NCBI GenBank assembly: GCA_964526965.1
Contig: CAZGML010000055.1
Location: 1 to 7,531, forward strand
Source: UBA6265 sp964526965
Lineage (GTDB): Bacteria > Chloroflexota > Chloroflexia > Thermomicrobiales > UBA6265
Direction of reading: 5' to 3'
DNA: 7,531 nucleotides
The position numbers were made by a program, and so were the translations under genes. How positions within the stretch are numbered: position 1 is the first letter of the stretch; each line of letters opens with the position of its first letter. Shown here piece by piece: positions 1 through 5,458 of the stretch. The notes beneath the pieces were generated by a model that was not told the origin of the DNA, made no database searches, and saw only the letters and a program-made list of their open reading frames with translations.

Positions 1-188
1 CGAAACACCTGGCTACCGTGCCTGCCGCGGATACAGTTGAGCGTATTGATATCCCACTCGCCCGCGCGCTTGTTCTGCCTGCCAGTGTTGCAGTCGGCGT
101 GGCCATTATGGACCTTTTCGGTGCGCAAAAAGCTCTGGGCGTACCTTCTGGTATCCGCATGGGACTCATTCGAGAATGCGACATGTAA
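1..188 (+). CDS. C-terminal end of an unidentified protein (possibly Ppx/GppA-like), 5' truncated
   Basis: An open frame enters from the left edge (first whole codon at base 3) and stops at TAA 186-188, giving the last 61 residues of a protein. It has a hydrophobic stretch (ALVLPASVAVGVAIM) and ends GIRMGLIRECDM. The pattern of a small-residue helix, then a turn, then G-[IL]-R-x-G-L-[IL] recalls the C-terminal part of the core of Ppx/GppA exopolyphosphatases (vLPAg.ai...., GLREGLl). That is a resemblance by eye only and could be chance. The stop is followed after five bases by a strong hairpin, as expected for a real gene end. The gene points towards the nos operon and is probably not part of it. 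A second plus-strand frame through this region (from about base 37) runs on antisense into the next gene and is less likely to be real. Confidence 0.45.
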   Translation, partial: KHLATVPAADTVERIDIPLARALVLPASVAVGVAIMDLFGAQKALGVPSGIRMGLIRECDM

Positions 189-193
189 CAGAA

Positions 194-222
194 CACCCGG
201 CAGCACAAACGCCTGCCGGGTG
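194..222. terminator. Bidirectional hairpin terminator between convergent genes
   Basis: CACCCGGCAG (194-203) and CTGCCGGGTG (213-222) form a perfect 10-bp GC-rich stem with a 9-base loop. It sits in the 73-base space between the stop of the plus-strand gene (188) and the stop of the minus-strand CsbD-like gene (262). The flanks are only loosely T-rich (ATCGTTCT on plus, TTCTGTT on minus), so it is not a textbook intrinsic terminator. Its position suggests that it ends transcripts from both sides. Confidence 0.7.
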
Positions 223-261
223 ATCGTTCTCGCAATCCAACGGTGTATTAAGCAAAATCGC

Positions 262-666
262 CTAGCTTGCTTTGCCTTTGTCGCCATCCATGGCGCCCTT
301 GACGCGATCAATCAGACCCTTGGCCTTGTCCTGAAGCTCGTCGACAAGACCGTTGTTGGAATCATCTTTATGCTGACCAGAGGCTTCCGCGCGCTTGCGG
401 AGGTGCTCGGCCGCACTATCAGTCTGGCTTTCGTCAACTGAGCCTTCGAGGTTTTCCTTCTTGCGCCGCGCGTCCCCTTCCAGTTCTTCGCGCGCTTCGT
501 CAGTGGTGCTATAGGCTGATGCCCAGTCTCGCCTGGCGTCTTCCTTGGCTTCGTTGATAAGATTTTGCGCCTCGTCGACCTGACCTTCGGTCTGCTGTTT
601 TGTCCGGTCTATCTTGTCGCCAGCGGTTTCGTTTGAATCGCTAAACGTTCTGTTCAGGTCATCCAT
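262..666 (-). CDS. Small hydrophilic CsbD/LEA-like stress protein
   Basis: Predicted protein of 134 residues, very rich in Asp, Glu, Lys, Arg, Ala and Gln, with no cysteine, no signal peptide and no membrane segment. It looks like a string of amphipathic helices with recurring patches such as GDKIDRTKQQTEGQVDEA near the N-terminus and LVDELQDKAKGLIDRVKG near the C-terminus. The latter resembles the repeat of CsbD-type general-stress proteins and of LEA-like proteins. The start at ATG 666-664 is chosen because AAGGAG (680-675) lies 8 bases upstream; an ATG further upstream at 729 has no ribosome binding site. It follows nosL by 82 bases on the same strand and could be read through from the nos operon or have its own promoter. 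Function is not known; a cytoplasmic protective role is only a family-based guess. Confidence 0.75.
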   Translation of the reverse strand: MDDLNRTFSDSNETAGDKIDRTKQQTEGQVDEAQNLINEAKEDARRDWASAYSTTDEAREELEGDARRKKENLEGSVDESQTDSAAEHLRKRAEASGQHKDDSNNGLVDELQDKAKGLIDRVKGAMDGDKGKAS

Positions 667-748
667 TGCTCTGGCTCCTTTACGAATTACAGAAAAATAA
701 GAACCTCCTGTATTACGGCGTTGGAGCATGTTTTATGCCATCAGAATT
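667..748 (-). promoter_or_regulatory. Leader between nosL and the CsbD-like gene, with an unused strong Shine-Dalgarno
   Basis: This 82-base spacer holds two ribosome-binding-like sequences on the minus strand. AAGGAG (680-675) is correctly placed for the ATG at 666. A stronger AGGAGG (709-704) is followed by GTTCTTATTTTTCTG, with no ATG, GTG or TTG at usable distance. No convincing -35/-10 promoter pair was found. The AT-rich stretch around 690-702 could be a promoter element or an unstructured leader. Confidence 0.3.
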
Positions 749-1300
749 TCAATGATGATTCATTTCATCATCGCCATGGTGATGGTGATCGTGCTCGTCT
801 TGATCGTCGGATTCTCCCGCATGATTATGGTCAGCTGGCATGGGCGCCTGAGACCAATCCTCGTTCATCACCGACTCCCAACTCCAGAGATCACCACCAT
901 GCTCTGACTGTGCTTCAAGTGCAGCGTCCTCACTATCCAATGTCGCCACACACCAACGCATTGGGCTGTAGCAATACTCGTCCGACTGTAGGTACCAGGC
1001 GTCTTCTGCGTGTATCCATTCTTCCGAATCGTGGTCAGGAACCCACATCACCTGAAATTCACTGGACTGGTTCTGGTAGTACTTCAGGAATTCGCCGATG
1101 TCGTCGAAAAGCAGCCACTCATCTCCATCTTCGGGTAACGTGGCAACGGTGAAGCGCGGATCGACCACGGGCATACCCATTTCGGCCATATCGACGCCGT
1201 AGTTAATTTCCGGTGGATCCAGACTGGCCTCTTCTCCACCACAGGCCGCGAGCACCATGACTGCGGCGAGAGGTAGGATTGCGAACTTTGTCACCTTCAT
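749..1300 (-). CDS. nosL: NosL-like copper-delivery lipoprotein with Met-rich site and His-rich tail
   Basis: Predicted lipoprotein of 183 residues. A short signal ends in the lipobox LAAC (residues 17-20), so Cys20 would be lipidated and the protein tethered outside the membrane. NosL family landmarks follow: a Y-G-x-D segment (34-37), then M-A-E-M-G-M-P (38-44) with DPRF (47-50), FDDIG (65-69), SPM (112-114) in place of the usual TPM, and a Gly-Gly/Trp C-terminal segment (135-141). NosL proteins bind Cu(I) and supply NosZ through NosDFY. The usual motif here is C-x-x-C-G-M; in this protein both cysteines are methionine, and the cysteine often seen after FDDIG is absent. The last 26 residues (158-183) hold nine histidines with many acidic residues, a probable metal-binding extension. 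The start is ATG 1300 with AAGGAG upstream; its first base overlaps the nosY stop. Identity rests on motifs plus operon position. Confidence 0.88.
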   Translation of the reverse strand: MKVTKFAILPLAAVMVLAACGGEEASLDPPEINYGVDMAEMGMPVVDPRFTVATLPEDGDEWLLFDDIGEFLKYYQNQSSEFQVMWVPDHDSEEWIHAEDAWYLQSDEYCYSPMRWCVATLDSEDAALEAQSEHGGDLWSWESVMNEDWSQAPMPADHNHAGESDDQDEHDHHHHGDDEMNHH

Positions 1301-2130
1301 TACTGTAGCTCCTTAGCGCGCGCGAGCACATACGCCAGCGCCATTCCGCCTACCAGCCAAACGGCCATAATTCCCACCAGCGCGAGCGTGGTTGCGTCTC
1401 CCATGGTGTCGCGTGCGACGATTCCGGCAGGACCAAGAAGCTCCAGCGAACCCCGGATTTCCATAATTGCTCCGATGCGAAACGCCTCGAGCGGATTAAT
1501 GATCGACAGGCCGAGCAGCATCTCAGGCGACATTCCCACCACGAGGGATGTTCCCATCAGACCGAGGTCTCCGATTAGCACAAGGAGAATCCACATCACC
1601 ACACCAACACCGAGCGCGGTGACGGTTTTTTCCGAGCGAGCGGAGATGAGGAATCCGAGTGCGAGGGTCGACCAGGAGAGTAGAAGCGTGAGTGGAAGGA
1701 GCTTGAGGAAGAGTTCGATTCCACTGCCACCGCTCCACGAAGCAATCGCCAGCGAGGAAAGTGAGAATCCAATAACCACTGCACCCGCAATGGCAATAGC
1801 CAGACCCAGGAACTTTGCCATGAAGATCTCGGCCAGGGTCACCGGCTGGGCCATAAGGTATGCCAGCGTTCCCTGCTCCCGTTCAGCCGAGAGCGCTTGG
1901 GCGCCAAGGGTCAAGCCCATAAGTGGCGCCAAAAAGAGCACGAGGTTGATAAGACCAGCTGCCGTGCGGCCAAATCCGCTAATACCGGTGTAGCCAGCGC
2001 TATTGACAATCATCATTGCCAAACCGAGGCATAGCACAACAAACGCTATGGAGTACACCAGAAACCATTTGTTGCGAAACGCGTCCAGCAATTCGCGCTG
2101 GGTGAGCGTCATGACAGGTTTTAGGTTCAT
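1300..2130 (-). CDS. nosY: NosY, ABC-2 type permease of the N2O reductase maturation complex
   Basis: Predicted inner-membrane protein of 276 residues, the usual NosY length. Six membrane segments can be read at about 23-43, 57-78, 105-130, 139-162, 170-197 and 246-270. Between segments 2 and 3 is the cytoplasmic ABC-2 signature ERE-Q-GT (83-88) followed by LAYLMAQPV, the region that contacts the ATPase. NPLEAFR (212-218) matches the conserved NosY segment near the last extracytoplasmic loop. NosY pairs with NosF and NosD to form the complex that matures the CuZ site of NosZ. The ATG at 2130 overlaps the nosF stop by four bases (ATGA), and its own stop TAA overlaps the nosL ATG by one base, implying translational coupling on both sides. 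Nothing unusual was seen. Confidence 0.95.
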   Translation of the reverse strand: MNLKPVMTLTQRELLDAFRNKWFLVYSIAFVVLCLGLAMMIVNSAGYTGISGFGRTAAGLINLVLFLAPLMGLTLGAQALSAEREQGTLAYLMAQPVTLAEIFMAKFLGLAIAIAGAVVIGFSLSSLAIASWSGGSGIELFLKLLPLTLLLSWSTLALGFLISARSEKTVTALGVGVVMWILLVLIGDLGLMGTSLVVGMSPEMLLGLSIINPLEAFRIGAIMEIRGSLELLGPAGIVARDTMGDATTLALVGIMAVWLVGGMALAYVLARAKELQ

Positions 2131-3005
2131 TCCTCTACCTCCACATCGAAGTTGAGCGGTGCAATGCCCTGCCGGGTCAAGGCGGAAAAGACATCCATTT
2201 TCGATTTGTCCTGGACAGAGACCAGCAAGTGACTGCTGTTAACGTCCGGAAGGAATCCGACTTTGCGCAGCGATTCTACTGCCACAGGCATTTGCTCGGA
2301 TCCGATTTCAATGCGGATGCTGACCTGGTCCAGGTCTGGCGCCAGTGATTTGACGGTGCCATGTTGCACGACCTTGCCCTGTTCGAGGTGCACCACCGAA
2401 TCAGCAAGGGCGCGAACCTCACTCCAACGGTGCGAGGTGAAGATAATGGTTCTCCCCTCCTTTTTGAGCTCGTTCAACATACCGAGGAGTTCTTTTTGCG
2501 TTGCTGCGTCCAGGTTCGCTGTTGGTTCATCCAGTACCAGCAACTGCGGATCGCCGAGTAATGCGAGCGTGAGAGCCAGCTTCTGGCGCATGCCGCCGGA
2601 GAGGCTTTTCACGGCCTTTTCGCGAGTGTGGAGCAGGTCGAACCTCTTCAGGAGATTGAGGCCTTCGGTTGGGGCCACTCCGCGCAGGCGTGTAATCAGA
2701 AGCACCATTTCGCCAACGGGAAGATCGAAGAACGGCATTACCTGTGGCACGTAACCAATACGGCTGCGAACGTCCTTACCGTGCTTCTTGCTGGGGACCC
2801 CTTCGACAGTGGCCTCGCCCTTGAAGTTGGTTACGCCCAGCATGCAACGAATGAGTGTGGTTTTTCCGGCGCCATTTGATCCCCACAGCGCGACGGACTC
2901 CCCGGGACGAACCTCGAACGAGACGTTTTCCAGTGCTGTGAAATTGCCAAATTTCTTTGTTATGTTTTGGAATGCAATAACAGGTGCATCAGGTATGTGG
3001 GTCAT
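2127..3005 (-). CDS. nosF: NosF, ABC transporter ATP-binding protein
   Basis: Predicted cytoplasmic ATPase of 292 residues. Complete ABC machinery is visible: Walker A GSNGAGKTT (42-50), Q-loop YVPQ (85-88), signature LSGGMRQ (135-141), Walker B LLVLDEP with catalytic Glu160, D-loop NLD (164-166) and switch His192. After about residue 225 a C-terminal domain of roughly 65 residues follows, as in NosF, where it packs near NosY. NosF powers the NosDFY complex needed for CuZ assembly. The start is ATG 3005, preceded by GGAGG six bases away; a longer upstream extension (to about 3056) lies inside nosD and is rejected. The start overlaps the nosD stop by four bases and the stop overlaps the nosY start by four bases. 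Confidence 0.95.
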   Translation of the reverse strand: MTHIPDAPVIAFQNITKKFGNFTALENVSFEVRPGESVALWGSNGAGKTTLIRCMLGVTNFKGEATVEGVPSKKHGKDVRSRIGYVPQVMPFFDLPVGEMVLLITRLRGVAPTEGLNLLKRFDLLHTREKAVKSLSGGMRQKLALTLALLGDPQLLVLDEPTANLDAATQKELLGMLNELKKEGRTIIFTSHRWSEVRALADSVVHLEQGKVVQHGTVKSLAPDLDQVSIRIEIGSEQMPVAVESLRKVGFLPDVNSSHLLVSVQDKSKMDVFSALTRQGIAPLNFDVEVEE

Positions 3006-4501
3006 TTGGCCTCCGAGATCTCGGCCGCAGCGCGCGAGGGACGGGTGGCCCACCACATGCTGGCTGCAACTCCGAGGATGAGAGCAACAGATAGCGCGCC
3101 GGTTCTCACCGTCGAGACATCTTCATGAATTGCCGGTGCGTTCGTTGGAACCATGGGTTCTACAAGTGGATTGGTATCTTCCAGCACGGCATTGGTTTCA
3201 AACAGCGGTACGGCCTGCGAAGCGAAGTCGATCGACGTTTCAGCCATGCTGAATCTGAAGAGCTGAAGTTCAGGATGTGTACGGCGTAGTTGTTCCGACA
3301 TTGCGGCACTGCGGTACGAAACATCTCCGATACCATCGCCATCGGCATCGTATCCGGAATAATCGCTCCAGTAGTTGCCGACGCCGTTCTGGTTCCAGGC
3401 ATTCCCTTCGCTTAACTCGCCGCCACCAAGGACGGTTACCTGCTCCAGGTTCTCGACAAAGCTGTTCTCGTAATAGATATTCGACCGGGCAGAGGGCAAA
3501 ACGCCGACGCCCGTGTCGTTGTAGGCGATCAGGTTGTTGTGGAACGTCCCGAATATTCCCATCGAGAATGGCGAGTTGTCGTTGAATATGCCTATGCGAT
3601 TGTCGTAAATCACATTGCCAACCACATCCACGCCATCAACCTCCTTGAGTCCCAGGCCATGGCCCGACGGTCCCCGACTGCTCTGCATCAGATTGTCTTC
3701 AACGGTGAACCGCTTGCCGTACATGATGTAGATACCCACTGAGTTATCCACCAGCGAGTTGCGCGAGGCAATTCCATCGTCGCTGTTCATGAAATGGAAC
3801 CCATATCGGCTGTCTGTCACGAGGTTTTCGTACACATCACATTCGTTGGAGTACCAAATCAGCAGATCGCGGGACCGCTCGACGTGGTTGTTGCGTACAA
3901 CGACCCGATGGCTGTACCACACCTTTATGCCATCTCCGCGGAGTCCCTCGGATATTCCTTCGTGGCCGCGGATATAATTTCCAGCGATGACACTGTCGTG
4001 CCCAGTGGCGCCATTGACGCCGAATAGCACTTCGGTGAGCCGATTGTTGAGAATTTTGTTTCGCTCGCCCTCGAAGTAGATGCCGCTATCTTCATGGTCG
4101 AATGCGCGACCGGTATTACGGATGTCGAAACCTTCGATGGTGACATCATTTGATTCGATAACAATGCCACTACCCTCAGCCTGGGCATCGATCATCGGCC
4201 AATCCAGGCCTATGATCCGTAGTGGCTTGGTGATAGTGAGTGGTGGCCACTGGCCGCTCTCAACCACGATGACAGCACCATACGGTGCGGAGTCGATCGT
4301 GGCCTGGAGATCGGATTCTGCGCAGTCCTCGCAGACATGAATTGCATCGTCCGGAATCGGATCGGTTTCCACCTCATATAGATCAATTTCGCTCCGAGAT
4401 GTCGTGTCCGTTTCCTGTGCAATAGTCGATGGCAACGTGTAAACCACCACGACGATTGCTGCCAATGCAATGGATACGGTTGCCAGTAGCCTGTGCTTCA
4501 T
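3002..4501 (-). CDS. nosD: NosD, right-handed beta-helix copper-maturation protein with a C-terminal membrane anchor
   Basis: Predicted exported protein of 499 residues. It has an N-terminal signal (Lys/Arg then a hydrophobic run 5-23, possible cleavage after IAQ at 29). A long right-handed beta-helix follows (about 80-360), shown by repeated short strands of the N-x-[IV]-x-x-N type. The NosD hallmark N-Y-W-S-D-Y-x-G-Y-D-x-D-x-D-G-I-G-D lies at 376-393. NosD is the extracytoplasmic partner of NosFY and interacts with NosL and NosZ during copper loading. Two oddities: a C-x-x-C pair (Cys57, Cys60) just before the helix, and a C-terminal hydrophobic segment (468-484) followed by a basic tail, predicting membrane anchoring. 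The start is ATG 4501 with GGAGGAG just upstream; it overlaps the upstream TAA by one base. A 44-residue extension upstream lies within the preceding gene and is rejected. Confidence 0.95.
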   Translation of the reverse strand: MKHRLLATVSIALAAIVVVVYTLPSTIAQETDTTSRSEIDLYEVETDPIPDDAIHVCEDCAESDLQATIDSAPYGAVIVVESGQWPPLTITKPLRIIGLDWPMIDAQAEGSGIVIESNDVTIEGFDIRNTGRAFDHEDSGIYFEGERNKILNNRLTEVLFGVNGATGHDSVIAGNYIRGHEGISEGLRGDGIKVWYSHRVVVRNNHVERSRDLLIWYSNECDVYENLVTDSRYGFHFMNSDDGIASRNSLVDNSVGIYIMYGKRFTVEDNLMQSSRGPSGHGLGLKEVDGVDVVGNVIYDNRIGIFNDNSPFSMGIFGTFHNNLIAYNDTGVGVLPSARSNIYYENSFVENLEQVTVLGGGELSEGNAWNQNGVGNYWSDYSGYDADGDGIGDVSYRSAAMSEQLRRTHPELQLFRFSMAETSIDFASQAVPLFETNAVLEDTNPLVEPMVPTNAPAIHEDVSTVRTGALSVALILGVAASMWWATRPSRAAAEISEAK

Positions 4502-4938
4502 TACTCCTCCGGGTTGCTTCTGAAATGCATGACGATCGCGACCAGCATGATGATTCCAGCTGCGACAGCCATGTACCATCCTGCCTGGAAATACGCCTGG
4601 GTGCTGAACTGCATGATCTCGCCGACCCCCCACACCGTTGGCGTAAACGGTGGCAGCGTAATCGCCGCCATGGGATCCAGGTTCTGCCCTGCATAGCGAA
4701 GCCAGAAGAAGAGATCAGCAAGGTATGCCCACGGGAAAATGATGATCGGGATGAGAAGAAGTGGAGCCCATCGCTTTTCGCCGATCCAGAAGACTGCAGC
4801 AATAGCAAGGGCCGTGAAGACGACGATGGCGGGAATCGCCATTGCCATTTCAAACTGTGCGGCGCCTTCCAACTCCATCATACCGATGTAATGGTTGAGC
4901 CCGTTCACTTCACGGATGTCATTAAACGGAGTCTTGGG
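4501..4938 (-). CDS. NosB-like four-helix membrane protein, C-terminal part (broken by assembly gap)
   Basis: Residues 88-232 of a membrane protein whose beginning lies across the gap (5039-5354). The open frame starts exactly at the gap edge (CCC, 4938) and ends at TAA 4503-4501. It contains the motif GLNHYIGM (100-107) and membrane segments at about 118-138, 145-166 and 204-226, with a conserved-looking loop LPPFTPTVWG (182-191). An apparent start at GTG 4908 is internal to the gene. A four-helix membrane protein directly between nosZ and nosD is typical of clade II nos clusters, where it is called NosB. I believe LNHYIGM-type segments occur in such proteins, but I could not check this. Function is unestablished. 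The stop overlaps the nosD ATG by one base, so expression is coupled to nosD. Confidence 0.8.
   Translation of the reverse strand, partial: PKTPFNDIREVNGLNHYIGMMELEGAAQFEMAMAIPAIVVFTALAIAAVFWIGEKRWAPLLLIPIIIFPWAYLADLFFWLRYAGQNLDPMAAITLPPFTPTVWGVGEIMQFSTQAYFQAGWYMAVAAGIIMLVAIVMHFRSNPEE
4884..4938. repeat. 55-base duplicated contig end, left copy
   Basis: These 55 bases are identical to 5039-5093 on the other side of the run of N. This is best explained as the same genomic segment present at the ends of two contigs joined in a scaffold. It codes for residues 88-105 of the NosB-like protein. Confidence 0.95.
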
Positions 4939-5038
4939 NNNNNNNNNNNNNNNNNNNNNNNNNNNNNNNNNNNNNNNNNNNNNNNNNNNNNNNNNNNNNN
5001 NNNNNNNNNNNNNNNNNNNNNNNNNNNNNNNNNNNNNN
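4939..5038. other. Assembly gap of exactly 100 N
   Basis: The run is exactly 100 N, the conventional placeholder for a gap of unknown size. Because the flanks are the same 55 bases, the true gap is probably negative: the contigs overlap and no sequence is missing. Confidence 0.98.
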
Positions 5039-5093
5039 CGATGTAATGGTTGAGCCCGTTCACTTCACGGATGTCATTAAACGGAGTCTTGGG
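5039..5093. repeat. 55-base duplicated contig end, right copy
   Basis: Identical over all 55 bases to 4884-4938. The match begins at the first base after the N run here and ends at the last base before it on the left, as expected for overlapping contig termini rather than a biological repeat. Confidence 0.95.
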
Positions 5094-5354
5094 GCTATCC
5101 TGGATTTCATACGAGGTCGCCTGGATAAACAGGCCATCCGGAAATTGGGGCGCATTCAACCGAAGTTCCCACCATAGAAAGAAGTGGGATAGTACAAAGA
5201 CCACAGTGCCCAACAGGATCAGAATTTGCGTTTTGGACGGAGCGAATGTTCGCGCCCTGGAATTCGCCTTTGACGAGCTTGTCCTGGTTTTTGCTTCAGG
5301 CTCGGTGTTGCGGGCGTCGCCCAGCGTTTCGGGATTTGTGAGAACTTGATTCAT
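5039..5354 (-). CDS. NosB-like four-helix membrane protein, N-terminal part (broken by assembly gap)
   Basis: Residues 1-105 of the protein continued at 4938-4501. The start is ATG 5354; a GTG 24 bases upstream (5378) is possible but has no ribosome binding site, and even the chosen start has only a weak AGAAAG. The first 40 residues are hydrophilic with many Thr, Ser, Lys and Arg and no signal peptide. One membrane segment follows (about 42-62, ending HFFLWWEL), then an extracytoplasmic-looking stretch with NAPQFPDGLF and the motif GLNHYI (100-105). As printed, the frame runs into the N block and would shift. Deleting one 55-base copy and the 100 N (155 bases) joins it in frame to the left part, giving 232 residues with four membrane helices. 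The gene starts 104 bases after the nosZ stop, beyond a hairpin. Confidence 0.8.
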
Positions 5355-5419
5355 AGCAACCGGCTTTCTAGATAGCACCAGGTTGGCTGCGGCTGAAAAC
5401 GAGGTTCCTGTGGAGAGCC

Positions 5420-5445
5420 CGGGGAGAGGCTCACTCCTCTCCCCG
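5420..5445 (-). terminator. Intergenic hairpin after nosZ (attenuator or mRNA-end stabiliser)
   Basis: On the minus strand CGGGGAGAGG (5445-5436) pairs perfectly with CCTCTCCCCG (5429-5420) around a 6-base loop AGTGAG. It begins 13 bases after the nosZ stop. The bases that follow (GGCTCTCC) are not a T-run, so full termination is unlikely. Partial attenuation, or protection of a processed nosZ mRNA 3' end, would raise nosZ relative to the downstream maturation genes. Confidence 0.6.
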
Positions 5446-5458
5446 ATTCTTTGAACCC

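Noticed and set aside
37..441. Plus-strand frame of 134 codons starting with TTG
   Set aside because: It runs through the hairpin at 194-222 and antisense to the CsbD-like gene, with no ribosome binding site; the other plus frame ending at 188 fits better.
751..800. Low-complexity ATCATGGTGATGGTGATC stretch as a possible repeat or regulatory element
   Set aside because: It is the antisense of His/Asp codons in the NosL tail and reads in frame with nosL.
4884..5093. A genuine direct repeat or insertion-site duplication flanking an unknown insert
   Set aside because: The repeats abut the N run exactly on both sides, the gap is exactly 100 N, and fusing the copies restores the frame, all pointing to contig overlap.
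4905..5378. A single 157-codon minus-strand frame reading through the N block
   Set aside because: The N stretch is an artificial placeholder and the residues beyond it come from the wrong frame of the duplicated 55-mer.
5355..5458. FNR/CRP-type operator or separate promoter between nosZ and the NosB-like gene
   Set aside because: No TTGAT-N4-ATCAA-like palindrome or convincing -35/-10 pair was found; only the hairpin stands out.
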